A stretch of 64,000 nucleotides of DNA from Glaciimonas sp. PAMC28666 (GCF_016917355.1 NZ_CP070304.1:806001-870000); one strand, 5' to 3'; shown: positions 46,606-58,600, counted from the stretch's first letter. Made by a program: numbers and translations. Notes: generated by a model not told the origin, from the sequence alone.

Positions 46606-49338
46606 TCAGGCATTGGCGACATTTTCCTCAGACAGCCCCATCCATAGTCGATTGGCATCATGCGAACTCCATACCTCAAAATGTAATCGCGACAACACCA
46701 ATGGATTGTCCAACACCGCACTTTTTTGACCTGCCGTTAAGTTATCCGGCCCACTTTTTAATGCGGTTTGAACCAACGCGGCATGCGCTGCCAGACTGGC
46801 CTGCGGGACTCGTGGGCGGGCGGTAACCGCGGCGCAAACCAACGCATTGATTATCGGATCGACCACAGCCTCATTAAATCCGGCGAGCCGTCTACTACCC
46901 TCGTTGTAGGCTGTAGTCGCGGCAAGCTCAGGCGGTAAATCGACTTCTTCCGGAATAACAAATAAACGTGCGTGGCGGAAGCTGCGGCCTAGCGAAACCC
47001 TGCTGGAAAATACCGATAACGGAATAGACAGAACCAGAGAACCGACAATCGGTAATAGCCACCACAAAAATGATGGTTCCAGCAAAAACACGCCCGTGCC
47101 CCACACTAAACCGAGCACTGTATGCCATCCATGGCGGCGGCATGCTTCTCCCCAGCTGGTTTCAGTGTCTTCACGCGGTGGCGACTTCCAGCTGATAGCC
47201 CATCCGAGAAATGCCCCGACTACGAATCGCGTGTGGAATAGCATTCTGACCGGTGCCAGCATCATGGAGAACAACAATTCAATCACCATACCCATGGTTA
47301 AACGAAGCACACCGCCGAATTCACGTGCTCCTTTGGCCCAAATCAAGACAACGCTTAAAATTTTAGGAAGAAACAGCAACGTTGCCGTTGCGCTGAATAA
47401 TGTTAAAGCTTTTTCAGGATGCCATTCCGGCCATACGGGAAATAATTGGCCAGGTGTTACGAAATATTCGGGCACCACCAAGGTATGCATAGCCAGAAGT
47501 ATTGTCGACAACACCAAAAAACCAAACCATAAAGGGGCAGAGATATACGCCATCACGCCAGTGACAAACACCGCACGATGCACGCCGTGCATGCCGCGCG
47601 CCAGGAATAAACGGAAGTTCATCAGGTTACCCTGACACCAGCGACGGTCCCGCTTGAGTTCATCTAGCAGATTTGGTGGCATTTCTTCGAAACTTCCCGC
47701 CAGATCGTAAGCAATCCACACGCCCCAACCGGCGCGTCGCATCAATGCTGCTTCGACAAAATCATGCGACAGAATTTCACCGGCCAGTGATCCTTCACCG
47801 GGCAACGGTGCGAGAGCGCAATATTTCATGAAAGGGTCGAGGCGAATAATCGCGTTATGTCCCCAATAGTGCGATTCGCCCAACTGCCAGTAATGCAAAC
47901 CGGCGGTAAATAATGGTCCATATACCCGCGTAGAAAACTGCTGTATCCGCGCATATAACGTATCGCGTCCGGCGGCCCTTGGAGCCGTCTGAATGATCCC
48001 GGCACTTGGATTCGCCTCCATCAGGCGCACCAGCGTTGTCAGACAGGTCCCACTCATTACGCTGTCCGCATCCAGCACGATCATATAGTCATAGTTAGCG
48101 CCCCAACGCCGACAAAAATCGTCAATGTTGCCGCTCTTGCGCTTCACCCGCCGCCGCCGATGTCGATAAAAAATACGTCCGAATCCACCCAGCGTCCGAC
48201 ACAAACTGACCCATGCATCGAGCTCCGCGGTGCAAATGTCGGGGTCACCGCTATCGCTCAGGACAAAGAAATCGAAACGGTCCAGTTCGCCACTTTGAAG
48301 CACTGACTCATAGGTTGCGCGCAAGCCAGCAAATACCCGATTGACATCTTCGTTGCAGATCGGCATGACGATGGCGGTTCGGGCGTTGGCAGGAATTGGC
48401 CCCGGCGCCGCGTCCTCTCGCGAAATAACGTATCGATCGGTTCCGCGCATCAATACCAAAAATCCCGCCATGGCAGTCCAAAACCCGGCCGAAACCCAGC
48501 AAAACAGGATCGCAAACAAGGCGAGCGTCAACATTTCCATGGGTTTTGCACCATGGTATGGCAATACCGTACTCATGGAATAGGTCGCTACCACGGTTTG
48601 CGCCAACATTAATGCGACGAGTACAAGCCTGCGCAGATTGCCGTTGTGGCGCCAAATGCCACGTGGATCGTGACCCTTTTCTTTGGCCACGTGGTGCTCC
48701 ACACTGGTCTGTTCCGCGTTTTCCCGGGCGGATGTGCGCCTTCTGGATTTCAAGGTGGGACGACGATCAAATGCGCGATTAGCGTTTTCAATCCAGCGCA
48801 CTATGGGATTTAACGTTCCCCAGGGGCGCGCCACGATCGGGGTGCGTTTCAACGGCAACGCAATCGTTATGCGTGCTCTTCCGCTGGCATCGGTGACGAT
48901 CTCAGGGGTCGAGCGGCCAATATCACCGTTTTCATTCAACACCACGCCATTCATATCAAGGCTATTGGCGTATGAGGCCGATGGCCCGTGTGCTGCGCTA
49001 TTCGCGGCAACAGGCCCGATATCGGTATCCTGCGGAATGCCGTAGGCCAACTGCAGACGCGCGGCGATGGACGCATATGCCGGGTTGGAACGGCCATTAA
49101 CGCCGTCATTACTCAGACATCTATCACTATCATCAGCAACTTCGCTAAGGGCCAGATGCAACGCGGCCATTTCCTCTGCCGACGTCGACGATTGACCACA
49201 CTGAATCCGTTCGGACAGCACACTCCGTTGTCGCAGAGACAAGGGAAGGCGCTTCAGGTATCTATCGATAGGTGAATGTTCGTCAATCACCTGAGATACT
49301 GGCTTGTGCGCTAGTTGGGCGGTAATATGTAACTCCAC
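46606..49338 (-). CDS. opgH: Osmoregulated periplasmic glucan glucosyltransferase
   Basis: OpgH (MdoH) is an inner-membrane GT2 enzyme that polymerises UDP-glucose into the beta-1,2 glucan backbone. The 910-residue protein has a cytoplasmic N-terminal region (~1-230), two helices, then the GT2 domain with the [11 protein letters not shown] metal site and the product-binding RDRRWCQGN (QXXRW-type) motif. Several C-terminal helices and a cytoplasmic tail follow. It overlaps opgG by 28 bp. The length and order match the standard opgGH operon. Confidence 0.95.
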   Translation of the reverse strand: MELHITAQLAHKPVSQVIDEHSPIDRYLKRLPLSLRQRSVLSERIQCGQSSTSAEEMAALHLALSEVADDSDRCLSNDGVNGRSNPAYASIAARLQLAYGIPQDTDIGPVAANSAAHGPSASYANSLDMNGVVLNENGDIGRSTPEIVTDASGRARITIALPLKRTPIVARPWGTLNPIVRWIENANRAFDRRPTLKSRRRTSARENAEQTSVEHHVAKEKGHDPRGIWRHNGNLRRLVLVALMLAQTVVATYSMSTVLPYHGAKPMEMLTLALFAILFCWVSAGFWTAMAGFLVLMRGTDRYVISREDAAPGPIPANARTAIVMPICNEDVNRVFAGLRATYESVLQSGELDRFDFFVLSDSGDPDICTAELDAWVSLCRTLGGFGRIFYRHRRRRVKRKSGNIDDFCRRWGANYDYMIVLDADSVMSGTCLTTLVRLMEANPSAGIIQTAPRAAGRDTLYARIQQFSTRVYGPLFTAGLHYWQLGESHYWGHNAIIRLDPFMKYCALAPLPGEGSLAGEILSHDFVEAALMRRAGWGVWIAYDLAGSFEEMPPNLLDELKRDRRWCQGNLMNFRLFLARGMHGVHRAVFVTGVMAYISAPLWFGFLVLSTILLAMHTLVVPEYFVTPGQLFPVWPEWHPEKALTLFSATATLLFLPKILSVVLIWAKGAREFGGVLRLTMGMVIELLFSMMLAPVRMLFHTRFVVGAFLGWAISWKSPPREDTETSWGEACRRHGWHTVLGLVWGTGVFLLEPSFLWWLLPIVGSLVLSIPLSVFSSRVSLGRSFRHARLFVIPEEVDLPPELAATTAYNEGSRRLAGFNEAVVDPIINALVCAAVTARPRVPQASLAAHAALVQTALKSGPDNLTAGQKSAVLDNPLVLSRLHFEVWSSHDANRLWMGLSEENVANA

Positions 49339-50870
49339 GTTTCAGATAGGGTTGTGTTGCCGTTACGCAGGAAAGCGCGCAACTCGATCGGTTTGTTTTC
49401 TTCATTGCGGCGTAGCTTCATATTGATGCGCCAGCCTCCGGTAGCTTCGTTTTTGACAGCGCTGCTGCTCAATAGTTTTCCATTATCATCTACGCTCACC
49501 ACCGCATCCAGTTTTGTATTGTCCGGCAACTTCTTGAACGCCGGTCCTTCAAAATCCACGATCAAGCCGATGCTATCATCCGGCTTCGCCTGAAAACCAT
49601 TTCCGCGTCGCGTCTGCGTGACCCATGACAAGGGCGAACTCTTTTCGGCGTCTTTCTGCCATAGCAGCGTGTATTCAATGTTGAATGGCTGCCCCACTTT
49701 TGGCACCGTATCCGGCACCCAATAGGCAACAATATTGTCATTGGTTTCGTCCGGCGTTGGAATTTGTACTAACTCGACTCGGCCCGCGCCCCATTTTCCT
49801 TTCGGCTGAACCCAGGCGCTTGGGCCTTTGTCATAGCGAGAGTCAAGATCCTGATAGGCCGCAAAGTTGCGCTCGCGTTGCATCAACCCAAACCCGACCG
49901 GGTTGCTTAATGTGTAAGACGTGACCAGCAAGCGTTTAGGATTTACCAACGGTCTCCAAATCCACTCGCCAGTCCCGGACGCGACCAGCAATCCATCCGA
50001 ATCATGCACTTCGGGCCGATAATCTTCAACCGGTGAACGTTGATTTTTTCCATACAGAAACATACTGGTGAGTGGAGCAATACCCAACTTGCTCACATTT
50101 TCGCGCAAATAGAGTTGGGCTTTGACATCAATCGCCGTGTCCACTCCGGGCCTAAGCGTGAAGCTGTAGGCCCCGGTCACGCGCCGTGAATTGAGAAGCG
50201 CGTAAATAGTGAGTTGTTTGTCGCCAGCTTGCGGCCGCTCGATCCAAAACTCAACGAATTGCGGGAATTCCTCACCTGAATTGAGCGCCGTATCGACCGC
50301 TAATCCTCGTGCCGACAACCCATAGCGCTGATCCTTACCCACTGCGCGGAAATAACTTGCGCCCAAAAATGACAATACTTCATCCTTATAGGTGGCGTTA
50401 TTCAGCGGGTAATTAACGCGGAAACCGGCAAACCCGAGCGAACGCAGTTTGCTGGGGTCCACCTTATTCGCACCGTAGGTAAAATTATTCGGATCAAAAC
50501 GGATCTCACGCACGTTTTTTCCGAGGATCTCGTTCATTTTCACCGGCTGATTAAACAGATGGCCTTCATGAAAAAAGGCCAAATCGAATGGTAGCTTAGC
50601 ATTCGCCCATGGCGATTTTTCCTGCTTGAACCGAATATCTCTGTATTGCTCCAGAGTTAAGTCATCGATCTCTTTTGGTATATCAGAAACTGGCTTGACA
50701 TACGCCTTGGCGGACAAGGCTTTGGCGCGTACCGCAACATCATTGAAACTAAAAGCTGAGGCATTCAGAACCGGAAGCAGACATCCCATTATCAACAGCG
50801 TCGGCACCAATAGGGTGCGCATTGGTAAGGAAATATCGCATCTTGCGGAGGAAAAAGATTTTAAGAACAT
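49311..50870 (-). CDS. opgG: Periplasmic glucan biosynthesis protein OpgG
   Basis: OpgG is a periplasmic glycoside-hydrolase-like protein needed to finish and branch the glucan backbone made by OpgH. From the ATG at 50868-50870 it has 519 residues with a Sec signal peptide ending LNASA (~38). The family body follows ([58 protein letters not shown]-like block). The upstream in-frame start is only a TTG and was not chosen. Its 3' end overlaps opgH. Confidence 0.94.
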   Translation of the reverse strand: MFLKSFSSARCDISLPMRTLLVPTLLIMGCLLPVLNASAFSFNDVAVRAKALSAKAYVKPVSDIPKEIDDLTLEQYRDIRFKQEKSPWANAKLPFDLAFFHEGHLFNQPVKMNEILGKNVREIRFDPNNFTYGANKVDPSKLRSLGFAGFRVNYPLNNATYKDEVLSFLGASYFRAVGKDQRYGLSARGLAVDTALNSGEEFPQFVEFWIERPQAGDKQLTIYALLNSRRVTGAYSFTLRPGVDTAIDVKAQLYLRENVSKLGIAPLTSMFLYGKNQRSPVEDYRPEVHDSDGLLVASGTGEWIWRPLVNPKRLLVTSYTLSNPVGFGLMQRERNFAAYQDLDSRYDKGPSAWVQPKGKWGAGRVELVQIPTPDETNDNIVAYWVPDTVPKVGQPFNIEYTLLWQKDAEKSSPLSWVTQTRRGNGFQAKPDDSIGLIVDFEGPAFKKLPDNTKLDAVVSVDDNGKLLSSSAVKNEATGGWRINMKLRRNEENKPIELRAFLRNGNTTLSETWSYILPPN

Positions 50871-51429
50871 TGGATTCCCATTTGGCACTGCTTTGATTTG
50901 CGAAATCAATGCCAGCTATCAATACCAGCTATTTAACGCCAATCAGCACGCTAGTTAGCTGATTGCTACCATTGGTAGATATTAGCGCAGAGCGTTGGAT
51001 TGTTTATTAATTTTCGCAAAGAAGCATCTTCGGATGCTTTGTTACAGAATTATTTGCCAAATTTACATGAAATATAACAAACACACTCCTGGCTAAGATG
51101 AAAAATAGCGAGACCCATAAGAGTCGACGCTACACTAAAGTGTCTTATTTATTGCTAATAAGCAAATTTACATACGCAGATAAGATCAGCGTCATCCGGC
51201 AAAGTTCCGTTAGATGTTTATAGTAAAATTACGACAATTTACGCCTATGTCATTATCCGGGACCAATATAAACCGGATAATAGGTCTGGATAAGCCACGG
51301 TAAACTGAAACCTGGCTGTCTTAAAGCGCTTCAAAGGTCCAAACTGCGCTTTATCAGGTCGTAGACTCTTACGCTTAATAAGAGTCATCTTGCAACATAT
51401 CAGCCAATCATCTAAAAAAAGCCTGTCCA
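50871..51429. other. Divergent region between opgG and folA
   Basis: This 559-bp AT-rich gap holds the opgG promoter and the folA leader. A perfect 7-bp stem closed by a UUCG tetraloop (AAGCATC-TTCG-GATGCTT, 51022-51039) lies in the middle. TATAGT (51220-51225) is a possible -10 for folA. Three more hairpins follow (51244-51386, separate entry). No gene is seen. Confidence 0.5.
51244..51386 (+). promoter_or_regulatory. Hairpin-rich leader of folA (candidate cis-regulatory RNA)
   Basis: Three stems occur in a row. ATTATCCGG/CCGGATAAT (51252-51281) is extended by CCT/AGG. ACCTG...TAAAGCGC/GCGCTTTA...CAGGT spans 51310-51359. GACTCTTA/TAAGAGTC spans 51364-51386. The last ends 43 bases before the start codon, and no T run follows, so it would act on translation or RNA stability rather than as a terminator. 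Confidence 0.5.
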
Positions 51430-51957
51430 TTGAATACATCTGCACCTTCCAAGCCTATCCTCACTATCATTGTCGCTACTGACGCGGAGAACGGAATTGG
51501 CGTACGTAATACGCTGCCGTGGCATTTACCAGAAGATCTGGCGCATTTCAAACGCACCACCTCTGGTCATCCTATTATTATGGGTCGTAAAACGTTTGAG
51601 TCAATTGGACGCCCGCTACCTAACCGGCGCAATATAGTGATAACGCGGAATCCGGAATGGCAACACGAAGGTGTGGAAACGGTAAACTCGGTGGAGGCCG
51701 CCGCCGCGTTAGCCAATACGTCTACCGATGCATCCGGTGCAAATATCGAAGCTTTCTTCATCGGCGGCGCTGAAATCTATGCCGCAGCCCAACCACTCTG
51801 CGACCGCTTGATCATAACGGAAATCGGCAAACGCTTTGATTGCGACGCTTTTTTTCCGGCCAGGGATCCGCAACAGTGGCAGGAAAACTCCAGAATTTCG
51901 CATCACTCGGCGGATAACGACTTCGATTACGCTTTTGTAGAGTATTCCAGGAAATAA
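51430..51957 (+). CDS. folA: Dihydrofolate reductase
   Basis: FolA reduces dihydrofolate, the by-product of ThyA, to THF with NADPH. The 175-residue enzyme has IVATDAENGIGVRNTLPWHLPEDL with the catalytic acid in PEDL, the NADPH loop MGRKTFESIGRPLP, and FFIGGAEIY. The only usable start is a TTG at 51430, since no ATG precedes the conserved first strand. No clear Shine-Dalgarno is present, so translation may be weak or controlled by the leader. Confidence 0.94.
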   Translation: MNTSAPSKPILTIIVATDAENGIGVRNTLPWHLPEDLAHFKRTTSGHPIIMGRKTFESIGRPLPNRRNIVITRNPEWQHEGVETVNSVEAAAALANTSTDASGANIEAFFIGGAEIYAAAQPLCDRLIITEIGKRFDCDAFFPARDPQQWQENSRISHHSADNDFDYAFVEYSRK

Positions 51958-52392
51958 TGCTTTAAATAGCACTTTAACTTTACCAGGTTAAATTCGGCCA
52001 GCTTATGTGGGATGGGGCCAGCTGCGGTGCAAGTCGGTTAGTTGTAACGACCGAATTTGCGAGGATATATTTAATATCATATTCTTAAGCCCAAAACATT
52101 GGCTGCGTTATTTTCCAGTGTTTTGGTACATTTCGCCCCAATTTTCCTCATATCTGCGAAAATTCGACATTCACCTTTTTGGTCCAGCAAAGCTGCCCCA
52201 ACTATCCGGAGCAGACGCGCAATTTAAGCTGTTGGCTAAGCTGTTGATTAAGCCGTTGGTTAAGCTGTTGATTAAGCTTCTAGTCAAGCTCATGACCACG
52301 CTATTGTTCACCCTCATTGATTAGCGAACCGTCGACCCAACCTGAAACCGTGTTCGCTACTCCGTCATTCACACCCGTCTCTTGGAGACCGC
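51958..52392. other. Intergenic region between folA and the decarboxylase
   Basis: These 435 bp contain a 12-bp tandem array (52224-52295). A 105-codon frame crosses it, but half of it is the repeat translated as KLLIKLL-type sequence and it has no start signal, so I do not call it. CTTGGAG (52381-52387) is the ribosome-binding site of the next gene. Confidence 0.5.
52224..52295 (+). repeat. 12-bp tandem array, six copies
   Basis: Units TTAAGCTGTTGG/A repeat in 12-bp phase from 52224. The first four units differ by one or two bases; the last two (52272-52295) are decayed. Confidence 0.9.
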
Positions 52393-54672
52393 ATGAAATT
52401 CCGTTTCCCCATCGTCATTATTGACGAAGATTTCCGCTCAGAAAATACCTCCGGTCTCGGTATCCGCGCCCTCGCCGACGCGATGGAAAAAGAAGGAATG
52501 GAAGTCCTGGGTGTCACAAGTTATGGTGACCTGTCGCAATTTGCTCAGCAACAATCGCGTGCATCCGCTTTTATTTTATCGATTGACGATGAAGAGTTCG
52601 GCGCTGGCTCATTCGAAGAGACTGATCATGCGCTGAAGTCGTTACGCGCCTTTGTCGAAGAAATTCGTTATAAAAATGCCGACATCCCAATTTATCTGTA
52701 TGGTGAAACGCGCACCTCGCGCCACATACCAAACGACATTCTGCGCGAACTACATGGCTTCATTCACATGTTTGAAGATACCCCGGAATTTGTCGCGCGC
52801 CATATTATTCGCGAGGCCAAATCCTATCTGGACGGCCTCTCGCCGCCGTTCTTTCGTGCTTTGGTCCATTACGCGCAAGATGGCTCTTATTCCTGGCACT
52901 GTCCTGGCCATTCGGGCGGGGTAGCTTTTCTTAAGTCGCCTATCGGTCAGATGTTCCATCAATTTTTTGGTGAAAACATGCTGCGCGCCGACGTCTGCAA
53001 TGCCGTTGAAGAGCTCGGCCAGTTGCTCGACCATACCGGCCCCATCGCTGAATCCGAACGAAATGCGGCACGTATCTACAACGCTGACCATTGTTATTTC
53101 GTCACAAACGGAACGTCTACCTCGAACAAGATGGTATGGCACTCAACGGTAGCGCCAGGTGATATCGTCGTCGTGGATCGTAACTGTCATAAGTCGATTC
53201 TGCATTCGATCATTATGACCGGAGCAATCCCGGTCTTCCTGATGCCAACACGGAATCACCTAGGCATCATCGGCCCGATTCCGCTGGAAGAATTCACCAT
53301 GGAAAGCATCCGGCAAAAGATCGAAGCAAATCCGTTTGCGCGAGAAGCGTTAAATAAAAAACCCCGGATTCTGACTATTACGCAGTCCACGTACGACGGC
53401 GTAATCTACAACGTCGAGACCTTGCAAAACATGCTCGATGGCGAAATCGATACGCTGCATTTTGATGAGGCATGGCTACCGCATGCCACATTTCATGATT
53501 TCTACAAAGATATGCACGCGATCGGCAAAGACCGTCCACGCGCCAAGAAATCAATGATCTTCTCAACCCAATCGACCCACAAATTGCTGGCCGGTTTGTC
53601 ACAGGCGTCGCAAGTTCTGGTGCGTGAGTCAGAAACCGTGCAACTCGATCAGGACGCGTTTAATGAAGCCTATCTGATGCACACTTCCACTTCGCCGCAA
53701 TACTCCATCATTGCTTCCTGTGATGTTGCAGCAGCAATGATGGAAGCCCCCGGGGGCACAGCGCTGGTGGAAGAAAGCATTCTTGAAGCATTGGATTTCC
53801 GCCGTGCCATGAAAAAGATTGACCTGGAATGGGGTGCTGACTGGTGGTTTCAGGTTTGGGGCCCGAATTCGTTCTCTGAGGATGGTATTGGTTCACGTGA
53901 AGATTGGGTCATTAAAGCGGAAGATGACTGGCATGGCTTCGGCAATCTGGCGCCAAATTTCAATATGCTGGACCCGATCAAGGCGACCATCGTGACGCCC
54001 GGACTGTCGCTCGATGGTCAATTCGGCGATAGCGGCATACCGGCTTCCATCGTCACTAAATATTTGGCCGAACACGGTGTTATAGTCGAAAAATGCGGCC
54101 TTTACTCATTTTTCATTATGTTCACGATCGGCATTACCAAAGGCCGTTGGAACACGTTATTGACGGCGTTACAGCAATTTAAGGACGATTACGATAAGAA
54201 TCAGCCAATTTGGCGTATTTTACCGGAATTCGCTCGTGCCAATAATGGCAGAAATTCGCGTTATGAACGCCTCGGTTTACGCGATTTATGTCAGCAAATT
54301 CACGAGACCTACAAGGCCTATGACATCGCACGGTTGACGACTGAAATGTATGTTTCTGCAATGCAACCGGCGATGAAACCTTCCGATGCGTTTGCCAAGA
54401 TGGCACATCGTGAAATTGATCGCGTGCCAATCGACCAACTGGAAGGCCGCGTCACATCTATCTTGTTAACCCCGTATCCGCCCGGCATTCCTTTGCTCAT
54501 CCCGGGCGAGCGCTTTAACAAGACGATTGTCGATTACCTGAAATTTGCGCGTAATTTCAACGAGAAGTTTCCTGGATTTGAGACTGATGTGCATGGTTTG
54601 GTGAAGCGCGAAGTTAACGGCAAGCGCGACTACTTTGTAGACTGTGTGCGTCTGGACGCCACCAACCAGTAA
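52393..54672 (+). CDS. Arginine/lysine/ornithine decarboxylase (AdiA-like)
   Basis: This 759-residue PLP enzyme of fold type I removes CO2 from a basic amino acid. Domains in order are the response-regulator-like wing domain (~1-130), the PLP-binding core with HCPGHSGGVAF, HFDEAWL and the Schiff-base Lys397 in STQSTHKLLAG, and the C-terminal OKR domain. Length and HSGG motif fit the inducible/biosynthetic arginine decarboxylases; lysine or ornithine use cannot be excluded. GGAG sits seven bases before the ATG. It ends at a shared bidirectional terminator and no antiporter is adjacent, which argues for polyamine synthesis over acid resistance. Confidence 0.92.
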   Translation: MKFRFPIVIIDEDFRSENTSGLGIRALADAMEKEGMEVLGVTSYGDLSQFAQQQSRASAFILSIDDEEFGAGSFEETDHALKSLRAFVEEIRYKNADIPIYLYGETRTSRHIPNDILRELHGFIHMFEDTPEFVARHIIREAKSYLDGLSPPFFRALVHYAQDGSYSWHCPGHSGGVAFLKSPIGQMFHQFFGENMLRADVCNAVEELGQLLDHTGPIAESERNAARIYNADHCYFVTNGTSTSNKMVWHSTVAPGDIVVVDRNCHKSILHSIIMTGAIPVFLMPTRNHLGIIGPIPLEEFTMESIRQKIEANPFAREALNKKPRILTITQSTYDGVIYNVETLQNMLDGEIDTLHFDEAWLPHATFHDFYKDMHAIGKDRPRAKKSMIFSTQSTHKLLAGLSQASQVLVRESETVQLDQDAFNEAYLMHTSTSPQYSIIASCDVAAAMMEAPGGTALVEESILEALDFRRAMKKIDLEWGADWWFQVWGPNSFSEDGIGSREDWVIKAEDDWHGFGNLAPNFNMLDPIKATIVTPGLSLDGQFGDSGIPASIVTKYLAEHGVIVEKCGLYSFFIMFTIGITKGRWNTLLTALQQFKDDYDKNQPIWRILPEFARANNGRNSRYERLGLRDLCQQIHETYKAYDIARLTTEMYVSAMQPAMKPSDAFAKMAHREIDRVPIDQLEGRVTSILLTPYPPGIPLLIPGERFNKTIVDYLKFARNFNEKFPGFETDVHGLVKREVNGKRDYFVDCVRLDATNQ

Positions 54673-54693
54673 AATAAAGAAAATTGGTCCAAA

Positions 54694-54728
54694 AAAAATG
54701 GCTATATCGTGTTGATATGGCCATTTTT
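54694..54728. terminator. Bidirectional terminator between the decarboxylase and dcd
   Basis: AAAAATGGCTATATC and GATATGGCCATTTTT form a 15-bp stem with one G-U pair and a 5-base loop. A T run ends it on the plus strand and an even longer one on the minus strand, serving both converging genes. Confidence 0.88.
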
Positions 54729-54786
54729 ACGTCAACTCGGACTGCGCGAATGATACGTGCGGGCACCCCCAGCCTAAACCGGAGGA

Positions 54787-55353
54787 TTATGCTTTAGGCA
54801 AAGTTACACCCTGTTGCCCCTGATATTTGCCTCCGCGATCCTTGTAAGATGTTTCGCACACTTCATCGCTCTCAAAGAACAGCACTTGCGCGCAACCTTC
54901 ACCTGCGTAAATTTTTGCCGGCAACGGCGTCGTGTTCGAAAACTCCAATGTGACATAACCTTCCCATTCCGGTTCGAACGGCGTCACATTCACGATGATC
55001 CCGCAACGTGCATAGGTCGACTTGCCTAAGCAGATGGTCAGAACGCTGCGTGGGATACGAAAATATTCGATGGTACGCGCCAACGCAAACGAATTTGGCG
55101 GGATGATGCAGACGTCTCCGACAAAATCGACGAATGATTTCTCGTCGAAATTCTTCGGATCGACAATGGTCGAGTTGATATTGGTAAAAATTTTGAATTC
55201 GTTGGCGCAACGAATATCGTAACCGTACGACGAGGTACCGTAAGAAACGATTTTATGACCGTTTTCCTCCCGCACCTGATTCGGCGAGAATGGCTCGATC
55301 ATGCCGGTTTCCTGCGCCATACGACGGATCCATTTATCGGATTTGATTGCCAT
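54787..55353 (-). CDS. dcd: dCTP deaminase
   Basis: Dcd converts dCTP to dUTP, feeding dUMP for ThyA. The 188-residue enzyme has the family blocks [31 protein letters not shown], the active-site [10 protein letters not shown] with Ser and Arg, and [20 protein letters not shown] with the catalytic Glu. Length matches the trimeric monofunctional enzyme. It converges on the decarboxylase gene at a shared terminator. Confidence 0.96.
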   Translation of the reverse strand: MAIKSDKWIRRMAQETGMIEPFSPNQVREENGHKIVSYGTSSYGYDIRCANEFKIFTNINSTIVDPKNFDEKSFVDFVGDVCIIPPNSFALARTIEYFRIPRSVLTICLGKSTYARCGIIVNVTPFEPEWEGYVTLEFSNTTPLPAKIYAGEGCAQVLFFESDEVCETSYKDRGGKYQGQQGVTLPKA

Positions 55354-55676
55354 AGTGTTCTCTTCTTTGTAAAAGGTAGTGCAAATTCAGACCAAAATGG
55401 CAGGATTTTTGGTTCCATATGCCAATTGGAAGGCAGTAGAAACGCCGTCGACGCGACGTCGCCGGAAGATCCCCAGCATCGCGGAAATAACCCGAGATAA
55501 CCGAAACTATCGGCGTTTACGAGTAAAACGACTTTGCGACCACACCTGGAATGAGATTAACAACATGAAAAATAAATAGGCTTCTGCAATTTTACGCGAT
55601 TCAACCTCGCTACCCGTACACAAAATGTCGATGCATCTTCAGCACCACAATCCGGCGGACAAATCACCTAAGACGC
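55354..55676. other. Intergenic region between hrpA and dcd
   Basis: These 323 bp follow the hrpA stop (minus strand) and precede dcd. They should contain the dcd promoter. I see no terminator with a T run, no repeat and no convincing gene. Confidence 0.4.
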
Positions 55677-58600
55677 TTAACGCTGCATCGTCTCCCATAC
55701 TTTTTGCAAGCGCTTTACCGATACCGGCATCGGTGTTTTGAGTTCCTGGGCGAATAAAGAAACCCGCAATTCCTCCAACAGCCAGCGAAACTCTTGCATC
55801 TTAGGATCGACGCCCTTTCCTTGTCGGTCCTTTTGCGCCCGTTGCCAAGGGGTAGCGACCTGCGCCCATTCAGCTAATGAACGACCGTCGCGACTCGGTT
55901 CCGCCCGCAACTTCTCCAGACGTACGCTAACAGCCTTTAAATAACGCGGAAAATGCGCTAAGTTGGTATAGTCGTTTTCCGCAATAAAGCGCTTATTCAC
56001 CAATCCGGTTATCTGCGACTGAATATCCGCGACTGCCGCCGACTGCGCTTTCACGCCTTGCAGCTTTTTCGGCAATCCGTGATATTCCACCAGTATCAAT
56101 GCAGTTAGCCGTGCGATTTCGTTACATAGCAAACCCAAGCGGGACTTTCCTTCGTCCTTGCGCTGGTTAAATTGCGCAGCATTGGCTGGTAGCGGTAATT
56201 GTAGACAGGCGCGCTCGAGACCTGCAGAAATAATCTGGTCACGCAAATCTTCTTGTGAGCCAAGGGCCATGAACTGCATGCCCATTTGTTGCAAACCGGG
56301 GATATTTTTTTCGAGGAATTTTAATTGCTCTTTTAGTTGAAGAGCAAACAAACGACGCAAACCCAGCCGATGAATACGCCCTGCTTCGTTTGGATCGTCG
56401 AAAACCTCCAGGTCACAATAAGTCCCCTTATCGACCAGTGCTGGAAAACCGATTAACGTCTGCTTGCCCTGCTGTATTTCCAGCAGCTCTGGCAACTCTC
56501 CAAAGGTCCAGCTGGTCAAGTTGCTATAGGCAGCAATTCCTCCGCCTGTGGGCGCGGCGCTTGCCTTGACCTGCGATACTGCCGACGGAAGCTGTCCCGC
56601 CGGGGTCGTTCGGCTCGGCTGAAGGGAGTGCGTGGCGGCTATTTCGTTTGAAACTACCCCGGTCTTTTCCGCCAGTTTTTGAAAGCTTTCCCGCGCTAGT
56701 CCGCCCAGTTCAGCTTGCAGCGCCGCGAGATTACGGCCCATATCAAGTTGCCTGCCGTGCTCATCGATGACCTTAAAATTCATCTCATGATGGGCCGGCA
56801 ATGTCTCAACCTTGAAGTCGGAACTGCGCACTGCCACCGTGGTTTCAGTGCGTACATCGGCAATCAATGCATCCAGCAAATTACCATGACCAAATACATT
56901 ACGCGCTTGTATGCGCTCACAAAATCCAGCCGCATAATCTGGCAGCGGCACGCAATTACGACGGATTTTTTGCGGTAATGATTTCAACAGAAGATGCACT
57001 TTTTCCTTCAGCATGCCGGACACCAGCCAATCGCAACGATCAACATACACCTGATTCAAGGCGTAGAGCGGAACGGTCAATGTGACACCGTCGCGCGGCG
57101 TACCTGGCTCAAAATGGTACGTCAAGCCCATTTCAATACCGGCGACCCGCATCAACTTTGGAAACAAATCGGTGGTCACGCCAGCTGCTTCGTGGCGCAT
57201 CAGATCGTCGCGATTCAAGTACAGCAACGTTGGATTTTTATGACTGATGTCTTTGAGCCACTTCTCAAATGTAATGCCGTTGCAGATATCAATCGGAATC
57301 AGTTTGTCGTAAAACGCAGCAATCAATTCTTCATCCACCAACACATCCAGCCGCCGCGATTTATGTTCGAGATTTTCGATCTCGCGGATCAGCTTTTGGT
57401 TGTGAGCAAAAAACGGTGCACGGGTGTCATATTCGCCGCCCACCAACGCATCACGAATAAAAATTTCGCGCGCTTCATTTGGATTGATCAAGCCGAAATT
57501 GATGCGCCGCTGGCTGTACACAACCAACCCATAAAGCGTGGCGCGTTCCGAAGCAGAAACCTGGGCCATGCGCTTTTCCCAACGCGGTTCACCGTATGAT
57601 TTCTTGAGTAAATGCGCGCCAACTTTTTCCAGCCACTCCGGCTGGATTTGAGAAACGCAACGCGCGTATAACCGCGTGGTATCGACCAGTTCTGAGGCCA
57701 TCACCCATTTACCGGCTTTTTTCGTCAACGACGATCCCGGCCAAATATGAAATTTGATACCGCGCGCGCCCAGATAATGCGGGTCATCGTCTGCCTTGAA
57801 ACCAACGTTGCCCAGCAACCCGGTCAGTAACGCGGTATGTAAATTGTCGTAAGTAGTAGGTGCTTCATTGAGACGCCATCCCTGCTCCCTGACGATGGTC
57901 AACAATTGCGAGTGGACATCGCGCCATTCACGTAACCGCAATTGAGACAGGAAATTGGCACGGCAATTATCTTGCAACTGCCGATTGGTCTTCTTGTGCG
58001 CAATCGCCTCTTCAAACCATTTCCAGATTTTTAAATAACTTTGGAATTCTGATTTCTCATCGGCGAATTTTTTGTGGGCCTGATCGGCCGCGGCTTGCGC
58101 ATCCATTGGCCGATCACGCGGATCCTGGACTGACACTGCCGCAGCGATAATCAGCATTTCGGTCAGACACACATTGTCGAGCGAGGCCAGTATCATGCGC
58201 CCTACCCGAGGATCGAGCGGCAACTTCGCCAGTTCGCGTCCGGTTTTAGTCAACTGATTGTTGTCATCAACCGCACCAAGTTCCTGCAGCAATTGATACC
58301 CGTCGGCGATTGCCCGTCCCGGCGGTGGTTCAATAAAGGGGAAGGTTTCGACATCAGTCAGATGTAACGACTTCATCCGCAAAATCACCGATGCCAGCGA
58401 CGAGCGCATGATCTCAGGCTCAGTGAATTTAGGACGTTGAAGATAGTCGCGCTCTTCATACAGGCGAATACACACGCCCGCCGCAACCCGACCGCAGCGA
58501 CCAGCACGCTGATTTGCCGCCGATTGAGCAATCGGTTCGATCTGTAACTGCTCAACTTTGTTACGATAGCTATAACGTTTAACCCGCGCCAGCCCGGCAT

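Noticed and set aside
52007-52324. 105-codon frame after folA
   Set aside because: Its second half is the 12-bp repeat read as KLLIKLL-type sequence, and it has no start signal.
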